This document shows positions 1 through 8,266 of a DNA stretch of 64,000 bases, piece after piece. The notes under the pieces are model-generated. The model did not search any database, was not told where the DNA came from, and was given only the letters and a program-made list of their open reading frames with translations. The translations under genes and the position numbers were made by a program. Source of the DNA: Pseudomonas sp. ADAK18 (lineage in GTDB: Bacteria > Pseudomonadota > Gammaproteobacteria > Pseudomonadales > Pseudomonadaceae). The first letter of the stretch is position 1. Each line of letters begins with the position of its first letter. The DNA is taken from the NCBI RefSeq assembly GCF_012935695.1, contig NZ_CP052859.1, forward strand, positions 2,025,001 through 2,089,000, given 5' to 3'.

Positions 1-229
1 CCACCTCGCCGCCGCTGGGCGCCACCAGGCCCATCAGCAGTTGGGCGAGGGTGCTTTTGCCGCAGCCGGATTCGCCGACAATGCCCAGGGTTTCACCTGG
101 GCATACCTGCAAGTCGATGCCGTTAAGGGCATGGGCATAACCACGAGGGCGGCCCAGCCAGTCGTTTTTTACCGGGAACTTCACCTGCACGTCCCGCAGG
201 GTCAGCAAGGGCTCTTGGGAAACCGTCAT
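1..229 (-). CDS. ddpF: Dipeptide ABC transporter ATP-binding protein (DdpF/DppF-like), 3' part beyond window
   Basis: Only the first 76 codons lie in the window. They encode the N-terminal part of a peptide-transporter ATPase, with a Walker A motif GESGCGKST at residues 52-60. The preceding region ([10 protein letters not shown], ending in HALNGIDL) is typical of DppF/OppF proteins. The start ATG shares one base with the stop codon of the upstream ATPase gene (TGATG), so the two are translationally coupled. It is the last visible gene of the ddp-type operon. The family is clear; the ddp name rests on the VanX-like dipeptidase in the same operon. Confidence 0.85.
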   Translation of the reverse strand, partial: MTVSQEPLLTLRDVQVKFPVKNDWLGRPRGYAHALNGIDLQVCPGETLGIVGESGCGKSTLAQLLMGLVAPSGGEV

Positions 230-1221
230 CACACAGACTCCTTGGCGGACAGCCAGCACGCACTTTTGCGCAGGTGGGCCGGATCGATCGGGTTAAGGCG
301 CGGGCGTTCGGCACATTGGGTCATGGCCTGGGGGCAGCGTTCGCGAAAGGTGCAGCCCGAGGGCAGGGCGGCCAGGTTGGGCACTTGGCCGGGGATGGTC
401 AGCAGGTCTTCGCCGGGTTGCACCTGCTCCGGCAGGCCGCTGAGCAAGCCTTGGGTGTAGGGATGCCGGGGATCGCCCATGACGTGGGCGGTGGGGCCTT
501 CTTCGACCACGGCGCCGGTGTACATCACGTACACCCGGTCACAGAACTGCGAGACCACCGCCATGTCGTGGGTGATCAGCAAGATCGCCGTGCCGCGTTG
601 GCGTGCCTTTTCCCGCAGCAGCAACAACACCTGGCGCTGTACCGTGACGTCGAGGGCGGTGGTCGGCTCGTCGGCGATCAGCAGTTGCGGATCGCAGGAA
701 AACGCCAGGGCAATCATCACCCGCTGACGCATGCCGCCGGACAGTTCGAAGGGGTAGCTGTCGAGGATCTGCTCGGGGTCGGCGATGTGCATGTCCTTGA
801 GCAGGGCGATGGCTTTGGCGCGCGCCTCGGCCTTGCTCAGGCGCTGGTGGTGGATGATCACGTCGAGCATCTGCCGGCCGATGCGCCGCGTGGGGTTGAG
901 GGCGGTCATCGGCTCCTGGAAGATCATCGCCGCGTCACGGCCACGGACCTGCAACAGGTCTTTTTCCTGGGCGCCAAGCATATCGCGGCCGAGCATGTGC
1001 AAGCTGCCCTGGGTGATCCGGTAACTGCGCTCCGGCAGCAGGCGCAAGCTGAGCATCGCGGTGACCGATTTACCCGAACCGGACTCACCCACCACGCCGA
1101 CGATTTCGCCGGGATTGACGTGCAGTGACACACCGTTAAGGGCCTGGACGTTGTTGCGGTAAGCCGGGAATTCCAGGCTCAGGTTGTCGATGGCGAGGAC
1201 CGCTGGACTGGACATGCTCAT
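229..1221 (-). CDS. ddpD: Dipeptide ABC transporter ATP-binding protein (DdpD/DppD-like)
   Basis: This 330-residue cytoplasmic ATPase energises peptide import. Walker A (GESGSGKS) is at about 45-52, the Q-loop lies near FQEP at 101-104, the signature SGGMRQRV begins at 161 and Walker B (LLIADEP) is at about 180-186. The C-terminus carries the cysteine-containing extension (GCTFRERCP, then TQCAERP) typical of Dpp/Opp ATPases, so the protein looks full length. It overlaps the preceding permease gene by 4 bp. The pair of different ATPases after two permeases is the standard Dpp/Ddp arrangement. Confidence 0.9.
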   Translation of the reverse strand: MSMSSPAVLAIDNLSLEFPAYRNNVQALNGVSLHVNPGEIVGVVGESGSGKSVTAMLSLRLLPERSYRITQGSLHMLGRDMLGAQEKDLLQVRGRDAAMIFQEPMTALNPTRRIGRQMLDVIIHHQRLSKAEARAKAIALLKDMHIADPEQILDSYPFELSGGMRQRVMIALAFSCDPQLLIADEPTTALDVTVQRQVLLLLREKARQRGTAILLITHDMAVVSQFCDRVYVMYTGAVVEEGPTAHVMGDPRHPYTQGLLSGLPEQVQPGEDLLTIPGQVPNLAALPSGCTFRERCPQAMTQCAERPRLNPIDPAHLRKSACWLSAKESV

Positions 1222-2117
1222 TTCCCCTGTTGCCGTGGATCAAGCAGGTCACGCACACCGTCACCCAGCAGGTTGAAACCGGTAGCGGTGATCAGGATCG
1301 CCAGCCCCGGGAAGGTCGAGTACCACCAGTTGTCGAGGATGAAATTACGCCCGGTGGCGACCATAGCGCCCCATTCGGCGGTGGGCTGTTGTGCGCCCAG
1401 GCCGATAAAACCGAGGGCCGAGGCCATGAGGATGGCGCTGCCGATGTCCAGGCTCAGTTGCACCAGCAAGGGTGGCATGGCGTTGCGGCCCACGTGCCAG
1501 GAGACGATATGCCAGCGCCCTGCACCGAAGGTCTGGGATGCCTTGACGTAGCCCATCTGGCGAATACTCAAGGCCTGGCCGCGGGCCAGACGCACGTAGA
1601 ACGGAATGCGCACCACGGTGATCGCCAGCATCGCATTGAACAGGCTCGGGCCCAGGGCGGCGGCCAGCGCCATGATCAGCACCAGAGACGGCACCGAAAG
1701 CATGATATCCATCAAGCGCATGATCAGGCCGTCGAAACGCCCTCCGATGATGCCCGACAGACAGCCCAACAGGCCGCCCGCCAGGCACGAGGCAAACGCC
1801 ACGAACAGGCCGACGCCCACCGATTGACGGCTGCCATGCAATACACGGCTGAACAGGTCGCGGCCCACTTCATCGGTGCCGAACCAGTGCTCGGCCGAGG
1901 GCGCAGCCAGGCGTTGGGCCAGGTTCAGGGCGTTGGGGTCATGGCTGGCCAGCCACGGCGCGAAAGCCATGCAGATCAGTACGATCAGGGTGATGGTCAG
2001 GCCGGCAATGGTCAGCGGGCTGCGTCGCACTTGATAAGCCAGGTACGCCAGGCGCGCGTGCAGGGTCGGGCGTTGGGCCAAGGGCACGGGCAGTGGGATA
2101 GTCACAGGCGTGGTCAT
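1218..2117 (-). CDS. ddpC: Dipeptide ABC transporter permease (DdpC/DppC-like)
   Basis: This is a 299-residue inner-membrane permease. A polar N-terminus precedes the first hydrophobic segment (LTIAGLTITLIVLICMAF), and several more follow. The stretch HWFGTDEVGRDLFSRVLHGSR and the terminal NLLGDGVRDLLDPR are hallmarks of DppC/OppC permeases. The gene is separated from the upstream permease gene by one base and overlaps the downstream ATPase gene by 4 bp. Family assignment is firm; substrate specificity is inferred from the operon. Confidence 0.9.
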   Translation of the reverse strand: MTTPVTIPLPVPLAQRPTLHARLAYLAYQVRRSPLTIAGLTITLIVLICMAFAPWLASHDPNALNLAQRLAAPSAEHWFGTDEVGRDLFSRVLHGSRQSVGVGLFVAFASCLAGGLLGCLSGIIGGRFDGLIMRLMDIMLSVPSLVLIMALAAALGPSLFNAMLAITVVRIPFYVRLARGQALSIRQMGYVKASQTFGAGRWHIVSWHVGRNAMPPLLVQLSLDIGSAILMASALGFIGLGAQQPTAEWGAMVATGRNFILDNWWYSTFPGLAILITATGFNLLGDGVRDLLDPRQQGK

Positions 2118-2118
2118 T

Positions 2119-3135
2119 TCAATTCACCTCGCCAATACGCGGATCGATCACCCGGTACAGCAGGTCGATCGCCATGTTCAGCAGCACATAAATAAACGAC
2201 ACCAGGATCGCGAAGCCCATCACCGCCGGGAAATCCAGGGACTGGATCGACTTGACCACATAGGCGCCCATGCCGGGCCAGGCGAACACGGTTTCGGTAA
2301 GCACGGCGCCGTAGAGCAAGTCGCCGAGGGTCAGGCCGAGGACGGTGACCGAGGGAATCAGCGCGTTGGGCAGCGCATGCCGCAGAATCACCGCCCAACG
2401 TGACAGACCGTAGGCGCGCGCGGTGCGGATATAGTCTTCGCCCAACTGATCCAGCATCGCCGAGCGGATCTGCCGCGCCACTACACCGAGGTTGACGAAG
2501 CCCAGGGTGATCGCCGGCAGGATCAAGTGTTGCAGGGCGTTAAGAAACAGCGGGATATCACCGGCCAGCAACGCGTCCACCAGATAGAACCCGGTGATGG
2601 TGTGAGGCGGCTCCAGGCCTTCGTCCAGGCGACCGCTGCCGGGCAACCAGCCGAGTTGCCCGTAGAACAACACGATCAGCCCCAACCCAAGCCAGAACGC
2701 CGGGGTGGAAATGCCGGTGACGGCCAATGTGCGGGCGATCTGGTCAATGGCGCGGTTGTGATAGACCGCCGATAACACGCCCAGCGGCACGCCCACCAGC
2801 ACCGACAACAGCAGGGCGGCCAAGGCCAGTTCCAGGGTGGCCGGGAAGAATGCTTGCAGGTCCTCCAGCACCGGGCGGCTGGTACGGATCGAGGTGCCGA
2901 GGTCGCCGTGCAGCAGGTCACTCATGTAGCGGCCGTACTGTTGATACAGCGGCAAGTCCAGGCCCAGTTGATGGCGGATGTTCTCGACAATGGCATCGCT
3001 GGCCCGGTCGCCGGCAATCAGCCGTGCCGGGTCACCCGGGATCAGGTGGGAGATGCAAAAGGTGATCAGCGAAACACCGATCACGACCAACAGCAGGCCG
3101 AGCAGGCGTTTGCGCAACATATTCAGGAAGGCCAT
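2119..3135 (-). CDS. ddpB: Dipeptide ABC transporter permease (DdpB/DppB-like)
   Basis: This encodes an inner-membrane permease of about 338 residues. The reading frame is open for 15 more codons upstream, but MAFLNMLRKRLLGLLLVVIG at 3135 is chosen because GAGGAG lies just before it and the N-terminus then matches DppB permeases. Family features include the N-terminal first membrane segment, HLIPGDPARLIAGD, and the C-terminal half with ETVFAWPGMGAYVVKSIQ. A REPIN palindrome separates it from the binding-protein gene upstream. Confidence 0.9.
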   Translation of the reverse strand: MAFLNMLRKRLLGLLLVVIGVSLITFCISHLIPGDPARLIAGDRASDAIVENIRHQLGLDLPLYQQYGRYMSDLLHGDLGTSIRTSRPVLEDLQAFFPATLELALAALLLSVLVGVPLGVLSAVYHNRAIDQIARTLAVTGISTPAFWLGLGLIVLFYGQLGWLPGSGRLDEGLEPPHTITGFYLVDALLAGDIPLFLNALQHLILPAITLGFVNLGVVARQIRSAMLDQLGEDYIRTARAYGLSRWAVILRHALPNALIPSVTVLGLTLGDLLYGAVLTETVFAWPGMGAYVVKSIQSLDFPAVMGFAILVSFIYVLLNMAIDLLYRVIDPRIGEVN

Positions 3136-3200
3136 GGGGGCTCCTCGTTGTGGCGAGCAGGTTTGCTGTGTGTGGGGCATATCTGTGGTGAGCGAGCTTG

Positions 3201-3335
3201 CTTGTGGCGAGCGGGCTTGCCCGCGTTGGGTTGCGCAGCAGCCCTAAACCAGCCACCGAGTTCTACCTGACAGAACTCGGTGACCTTATTGGGGCCGCTT
3301 CGCAGCCCAACGCGGGCAAGCCCGCTCGCCACAAG
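3201..3335. repeat. REPIN-type palindrome between ddpA and ddpB
   Basis: Two near-perfect inverted arms begin CTTGTGGCGAGCGGGC and end in its complement at 3320-3335. A second small hairpin sits in the centre (CCGAGTTC / GAACTCGG). The arms match the elements at 13158-13292 and 30981-31109, so this is one family of dispersed Pseudomonas repeats. Its place between the binding-protein gene and the permease genes suggests an mRNA-stabilising or attenuating role, which is inference. Confidence 0.85.
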
Positions 3336-3348
3336 AGCTCGCTTGGCG

Positions 3349-4908
3349 TTACTTACTGATCTGCGCCACGTTAAACACCTGCTCCAGCATCGGATGGAAC
3401 ACATACCCCTTCACCGAATCACGCATCGGCAGGCTGTAGTTCTTCTGATACAGGTAGGCGTAGACCGCGTCCTTGAGCACGATCTTCTGCGCTTGCTGGT
3501 ACAGCTCGATGCGCTTGGCGGTGTCGTTGTTGGCCGCTGCATCACGCACCAGTGTGTCCACCTGCGGGTTGCTATAGAACGAGCGATTGCCTGCCAGCCC
3601 TTGCAGGTTGGAGTCGAACCAGAAGTTCATGAACATGTAGGGGTCGGCGAAGTCCGGGCTCCAGGAACCGATGGCGACATCGAAGTCGCCCTTGCCCAGG
3701 CGCTCACGCATCGTGGCATTGGCCAGTTTTTCCATCTTCAGGTTGATCCCCAATGGCGCCAGGCCGGCTTGCAGGGTCAGGCCAATGGATTCCCAGTTGG
3801 CGTCTTTGTCCGAGTAGACAAAGTTCAGGTTGCTGATTTTCTGCGGCAGTTTCTTGAGGTTGGCCTCTGCGGCTGCCACGTCTTGTTTCATCACCGGCAG
3901 GCTGGTGTCGTGGGCCCACATGCCGTCGGGGATCGGCCCGTTCATCAACTTGGCCTGGCCCTTGAGGATGCCGTCGACGATGCCTGTGTAATCCACCGCG
4001 TCGACGATGGCCTGGCGTGCGTCGCGGTTGTCCAGCGGGGCTTTTTTGTTGTTCAGGTACAGGTACGTTACCCGCAGCGACGGGAATTTTTCGACGACGA
4101 TCCCCGGCTTGCTGGCCAGGGTGCTGAGCTGGTCTTCGGGCATGTCCTCGATGATGTCCAGGTCACCCCGTTCCAGTTGCAGGCGCCGTACCGAGGCTTC
4201 GCTGATGATCTTGATCACCACCTTGTTCAGGCTGGGTTTGGGCCCGGCGTAGTACGTGTTGGGCTCCAGGGTCAGGGCCTGGCCTTTCTGCCAGTTGCTC
4301 AGGCGAAACGCACCGGAGCCGGCCGTGTGGGTCGACAGGTAGGCGTTGATGTCACCCTGTTTCGCCACGTCCGGGTTGACGATGCCGGCGCCGTTGTGGG
4401 CGAGGGTGAAGAGGAAGGGCGCATAGGGTTTAGTCAGGGTGAAGCGTACGGTCATCGGGTCAACGACACTGACGGCCATGTCATCTGGAAAGGCGCCGGA
4501 AGGGCCTTGCTTGAGCTTCATCAGACGGTCGAAGGAGAACTTCACCGCGTTGGCATCCACTGCCGCGCCATCGTCGAATTTGTTGCCGGGCTTGAGCTTG
4601 AAGTCCCACACCAGATTGTCTGGCGAAATGCTCCAGCTCTCGGCCAGGTCGCCCTGGACTTCGGTGCTGCCTTTACCGTTTTCAACCTTGTAGGCCACCA
4701 GTTTCTGGTACGCCGGGTAGGTCACCGCCCAATCGTTGTTGTCGATGGTCACGGCGGGGTCGAGGGTTTGCGGGTCGGCAGCCTTGCCGATCATCAGGGT
4801 GTCCTTGGGGGCGGCGGCGCTTGCCGATTGCCAGGCGCCAAGGCTCAGCGCGGCGCACAACAGGGACAGGACGAGGGTCTTGCGGGTGGTCACGGTGTTA
4901 AGGGTCAT
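3349..4908 (-). CDS. ddpA: Periplasmic peptide-binding protein (DdpA/DppA-like, SBP_bac_5)
   Basis: This 519-residue family-5 solute-binding protein should capture D-Ala-D-Ala or similar dipeptides in the periplasm. A Sec signal peptide (TLVLSLLCAALSLGAWQSASA) is followed by the mature start KDTLMIGKAADPQTLDPA. Later landmarks are LAESWSISPDNLVWDFKLKP and a C-terminal YQQAQKIVLKDAVYAYLYQK block, all typical of the family. The start at 4908 is preferred over 4926 because AAGGAAA precedes it at normal distance. It lies 115 bp downstream of the dipeptidase gene. Confidence 0.9.
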   Translation of the reverse strand: MTLNTVTTRKTLVLSLLCAALSLGAWQSASAAAPKDTLMIGKAADPQTLDPAVTIDNNDWAVTYPAYQKLVAYKVENGKGSTEVQGDLAESWSISPDNLVWDFKLKPGNKFDDGAAVDANAVKFSFDRLMKLKQGPSGAFPDDMAVSVVDPMTVRFTLTKPYAPFLFTLAHNGAGIVNPDVAKQGDINAYLSTHTAGSGAFRLSNWQKGQALTLEPNTYYAGPKPSLNKVVIKIISEASVRRLQLERGDLDIIEDMPEDQLSTLASKPGIVVEKFPSLRVTYLYLNNKKAPLDNRDARQAIVDAVDYTGIVDGILKGQAKLMNGPIPDGMWAHDTSLPVMKQDVAAAEANLKKLPQKISNLNFVYSDKDANWESIGLTLQAGLAPLGINLKMEKLANATMRERLGKGDFDVAIGSWSPDFADPYMFMNFWFDSNLQGLAGNRSFYSNPQVDTLVRDAAANNDTAKRIELYQQAQKIVLKDAVYAYLYQKNYSLPMRDSVKGYVFHPMLEQVFNVAQISK

Positions 4909-5023
4909 GCCGGTTTCCTTGATCATCAGATGAGGGGAACGTCGTCAGGTTTTTTATTAAATGTATAACCGGGCAGTTGGAGCTAAGGCGTGCTGCTTAT
5001 TGTTGTGGTGTGGCGGTAAACGG

Positions 5024-5566
5024 TCAGCGGGGTTCCTCGATAAGGGGGAAGTGTTCGGCGTCCGGCAGCTCGTAGTGCCACCATTCGGTGGTGATGGCCT
5101 TGAAGCCGGCGCTCAGCATGATCCCCATCAACAGCAGGCGATTGCGTTGCACCTGGGGCGGCAAGTCGGGGTAGAACGGGTGGGACTTGGGCTCCATGGC
5201 GTCGAAGGCCGTGCCCATGTCCAGGGCTTCGCCGTGTTCGTCGACCAGGGTCAGGTCGATGGCCACGCCTCGGGTGTGATGCGAGCCAAGGCGCGGGTCG
5301 CGTACGTAGTTGGGGTCGGGCAGGACCTGCCAGAGCAACTGTTGGGCGTACGCGGGCCGATAGGCATCCAGGATGCGCAGGGTCAACCCGGCTTGGCGCG
5401 CTGCCTGGCTGGCCTTGCGCAGGCAGGCGGCCGCGTCGACATGCAGCAGGCAACGGTTGTTGCGATAGATCACACGGCCGGCCAGGTTGTCGGCGCTGGC
5501 GTAGATCAGGTCGATCTGCACCGGGTACACCTGGGGGTCGATCTCTACCAAGGGGCTGTTATTCAC
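5024..5566 (-). CDS. ddpX: D-alanyl-D-alanine dipeptidase (VanX/DdpX family)
   Basis: This 180-residue zinc dipeptidase splits D-Ala-D-Ala into two D-Ala. The VanX signature SxHxxGxAxD is present as SHHTRGVAID at 95-104 (zinc ligands H97 and D104). The second signature is EWWH at 161-164, giving the catalytic Glu161 and ligand His164. The conserved Arg70 lies in LRILDAYRP. No signal peptide is visible, so hydrolysis should occur in the cytoplasm after import by the downstream transporter. Gene order ddpX-A-B-C-D-F is that of E. coli. Confidence 0.93.
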   Translation of the reverse strand: MNNSPLVEIDPQVYPVQIDLIYASADNLAGRVIYRNNRCLLHVDAAACLRKASQAARQAGLTLRILDAYRPAYAQQLLWQVLPDPNYVRDPRLGSHHTRGVAIDLTLVDEHGEALDMGTAFDAMEPKSHPFYPDLPPQVQRNRLLLMGIMLSAGFKAITTEWWHYELPDAEHFPLIEEPR

Positions 5567-5587
5567 GCAAACACATCCTCTTTAGGG

Positions 5588-6442
5588 TCAGGATTCAAAC
5601 TGGCCGAAGGCCTGTTGCAGGGCGCGGTTTTTCGCCAGACGCGCATCCAGGCGCTCGCCGTACTGTTCGGCGACAGCAGAGACAATCAAGTTGAACAGGC
5701 AGGCCAGCGGCGCCAGAGAGTCCCAGAACTGGCCGACATCGGTTTTCAATTGCAACAGGTCCAGCTCGTAATCCCGGGCCCAGGGGCATTGCAGGTCGGT
5801 GATCAGGGCCAGTGGCAGGTGATGCAGGTTGGCGGTTTCGCAGAACGTCGGCGTGACGGCGGAGTAGGCACGGAAGTCCGAAATGATCGCGTAGGGTTTT
5901 TCAAAACCCGAGTTCAGGGTTTCGGCGTAGATCCCCGACAAGCCATCGACGTAATAGACCTTGGGCCGGATGTATTCCAGGTGGCTGTGGAAGGCGCTGA
6001 GGATGCCGCGGGTGGATTGGATACCGAGGATGAACACGGCGTCGGCCTCGACAATCTGCTGCACGATCGCGCTGAAAGCCTGGCTGCGGGCCAGGCCATA
6101 CACATGCTGTATGGCCTCGATTTCCCGGTTCAGGGAGCGGTCGAGGGTGTCTTCCTGGTCATTCTCGTTGCGAAAGGCTCCCAGCCGGTCAGTGATCAGC
6201 CACGACGCGGGCGTGTCGCCGCGCAGGCCTTGCTTGACGTCATCGAGGTTGCGATAGCCCAAGGTACGCAAGAACCGTCCTACTGAAATGCCGGTCGTCC
6301 CGGCTTGCTGAGCGATGCTGTCGGCGGTCTCGAATGGCAACTGCTGCAGGTTGCCCAGCAGATAAGTGGCAATGCGCTTGCCGGTGGGCGTCAGCGTGGG
6401 GAACTGTTGTTCCAGCGTCAGTTGGAAGCTGTTCTTGTCCAT
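5588..6442 (-). CDS. MurR/RpiR-family transcriptional regulator
   Basis: This 284-residue regulator has an N-terminal RpiR helix-turn-helix (LTPTGKRIATYLLGN, then SIAQQAGTTGISVGRFLRTLG at about 40-62) and a C-terminal SIS domain that would bind a sugar phosphate or related ligand. The SIS region includes DAVFILGIQSTRGILSAF and PYAIISDFRAYS. It is the first gene of the operon, 21 bp upstream of ddpX, so it probably controls itself and the ddp genes. Peptidoglycan-derived ligands fit this family (compare MurR), but the ligand here is unknown. Confidence 0.88.
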   Translation of the reverse strand: MDKNSFQLTLEQQFPTLTPTGKRIATYLLGNLQQLPFETADSIAQQAGTTGISVGRFLRTLGYRNLDDVKQGLRGDTPASWLITDRLGAFRNENDQEDTLDRSLNREIEAIQHVYGLARSQAFSAIVQQIVEADAVFILGIQSTRGILSAFHSHLEYIRPKVYYVDGLSGIYAETLNSGFEKPYAIISDFRAYSAVTPTFCETANLHHLPLALITDLQCPWARDYELDLLQLKTDVGQFWDSLAPLACLFNLIVSAVAEQYGERLDARLAKNRALQQAFGQFES

Positions 6443-6464
6443 GACGGTCTCGAAAAGGGTGACA

Positions 6465-6519
6465 GCGGATGTTATCTAGATTTCATATATGCATTAGCTG
6501 TTAGAAACATAACATCGGC
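6465..6519. promoter_or_regulatory. Candidate operator pair upstream of the RpiR/ddp operon
   Basis: An 11-bp inverted repeat with one mismatch, GCGGATGTTAT at 6465-6475 and ATAACATCGGC at 6509-6519, flanks an AT-rich stretch. A second short dyad, TGTTA-N6-TAACA, lies at 6499-6514. It sits just before the regulator start, where RpiR proteins usually bind. Assignment as the operator is inference. Confidence 0.4.
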
Positions 6520-6569
6520 AGTTACAACAATACAATGGCTTTTCGGTGATCCGTTAAGCGCCGCAGAAC

Positions 6570-6698
6570 AAACTGTGGGAGCGAGCTTGTGTGAGAGCGG
6601 CGGTGCGACGATTCGACTTGCTCGCTAAAGCGGTGGGTCAGTCGCCAAATGTACTAACTGACCCACGGCCTTCGCGAGCAAGCCCGCTCCCACAGTTT
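6570..6698. repeat. REPIN-type palindrome upstream of ddp operon
   Basis: The arms begin AAACTGTGGGAGCGAGCTTG and end in CGCTCCCACAGTTT, 129 bp in total. One arm contains the extra GCGGTGCGACGATTCGACTTG segment also seen at 35622-35730 and 37906-38014. It lies between the ddp operon promoter region and the end of the PSD-like gene. Confidence 0.85.
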
Positions 6699-6704
6699 GA
6701 GTGG

Positions 6705-8135
6705 TTAGCGACCTTTCTTTTGCGTATCCAACGCCGTAGCAATCACCGTCCCCATGGCGGTCGGTTGCGGATCGTTCTGGTGGGCCACCGCATCAATCGC
6801 CCATTGCTCAAGGCGCACCCGATCTTTCTGGAACACCATCATGTGGGTCGAACCACCGAACTCGAAGTGGCCGATTTCCGTACCGCGAGTGATCGTCACC
6901 GGGGCACTGCCTTCGTTGACGATAAACTGCGGCTCGATGATGCAGGTCGACACCTCGACCATGCCGATGCAAATCAATGCCACATAACCACAGGTGGCGT
7001 GCTCGAAAATAAAGATAGCGCGAGCCGCCACATGTCCCAGATAGGGCTGCGACTCGGTACCTTCCCAAGTGCCTTCACCTTCACCCTGAGCCGGGCGTTG
7101 GGCGAAGTAAGTGCCCGGTTGTACCCATGAGCGCAGGATGGTGCCGTCCAGCGGCGCGTTCCAGCGGTGGTAGTGGGTGGCGGACAAAAATCCCTGATAG
7201 ATCTGGCCGCCTGCAAACGGCTCTGCCCATTGTGCCTGGCCGGCAAAAAGATCCAGCAGCGAATAGTTGACGTCCTTGATCCAGAAGTCGGTCTCGAAGG
7301 CGATATTGTTTTCGTATTGCCATGGCGTGGTCTCACAGCCAATGTCGATCTGGGTCAGTGGGTCGCCCTGGAAAGGCCGCGCACCGGGCACGAATGTGCG
7401 GATGAAAAACGCGTTCCAGGAATCGAAGCCATAACCCGGCTTCTGCGGGTCGCACTCCATCTGGTCCCACACACCGGCGGCCCAGGCGGCCTCGGAAATC
7501 CACGAGCCTTCTTTCTCGGGATCGTTGATATCCAGTTTGTCGAGGGATTCGGGGCTTTTGAGGAAGGTGTTCCAGGTGTCCAGCACCTTCTTGAATTGCT
7601 GGTTGAACGTCTCGTCGTGAAACACCGCCACGCCGGCTTCAGTGGCCATGGAAATGGCCAGGAAGGCGTTCATCGGCGTACCGACCTGCGCGGTGGCATT
7701 GAACGAGGAAGAGGTGGTGACGATTTCGTTGAGTATCTCGAAGAAACTGTCGTAGTCCTTGATCCACACGGCGTCGCCGTCCTGGTCCTTGATCTGTTCC
7801 AGGGTCTCGGGGTCCAGGGTCAGGACGTAGGCATTGGACTGGTCGATCATCGACATCACCCACATGCGGTACACGCTGTTGGTGGTCACCCAGCGCTTGA
7901 ATTCGATGAGTTGCGGGCGCATCGGCGTGAGCGTGCCGGCTTTCTTCTTGGCGGCGATGAAGTCGCGCAGGGGCACCAGGAACTTGGCGGTGGCCCACAC
8001 CCGGTTGGGCACCCAGAACCCCATCTGCACAGGGCCGGCGTTATCGAGGGTGAGGAGGTTGGATCGAGTGCTCTCTACACGGGGCGGGGTTGACGGGTGT
8101 TTAGACGAGGCGGTGGAACGATCGAATTGAGCCAT
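6705..8135 (-). CDS. Phosphatidylserine-decarboxylase-family protein with N-terminal PSD-associated domain
   Basis: This 476-residue protein has the two-part layout of soluble PSD-like enzymes: an N-terminal helical domain (about 60-210) and a C-terminal decarboxylase domain (about 230-460). The autocleavage site FEFGGST, with GGST at 427-430, would generate the pyruvoyl group at Ser429. HYHRWNAPLDG is the conserved His region. No membrane segment or signal peptide is seen. Fungal PsiD, a tryptophan decarboxylase, has this architecture, so the substrate may be an amino acid and not a phospholipid. The gene ends next to a REPIN and has AAGGA before its ATG. Confidence 0.85.
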   Translation of the reverse strand: MAQFDRSTASSKHPSTPPRVESTRSNLLTLDNAGPVQMGFWVPNRVWATAKFLVPLRDFIAAKKKAGTLTPMRPQLIEFKRWVTTNSVYRMWVMSMIDQSNAYVLTLDPETLEQIKDQDGDAVWIKDYDSFFEILNEIVTTSSSFNATAQVGTPMNAFLAISMATEAGVAVFHDETFNQQFKKVLDTWNTFLKSPESLDKLDINDPEKEGSWISEAAWAAGVWDQMECDPQKPGYGFDSWNAFFIRTFVPGARPFQGDPLTQIDIGCETTPWQYENNIAFETDFWIKDVNYSLLDLFAGQAQWAEPFAGGQIYQGFLSATHYHRWNAPLDGTILRSWVQPGTYFAQRPAQGEGEGTWEGTESQPYLGHVAARAIFIFEHATCGYVALICIGMVEVSTCIIEPQFIVNEGSAPVTITRGTEIGHFEFGGSTHMMVFQKDRVRLEQWAIDAVAHQNDPQPTAMGTVIATALDTQKKGR

Positions 8136-8266
8136 TTTGTTAGTCCTTTAAGATAGACGCTTGCGAGAACTCCGTTTAAGCGAAGTTCAGCGTAGCTACC
8201 GCAGGACCCGGGGGTTGTAATCGTTGGCTATAAATGGCCCAGACAAGGGTGCATAAGCGCCCACGC

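Noticed and set aside
3280..4968. A 562-codon open frame on the plus strand, antisense to the peptide-binding protein gene
   Set aside because: It has no recognisable domains, has shadow-type His/Gln/Val/Gly-rich composition typical of antisense frames in GC-rich DNA, and lies opposite a well-supported gene.
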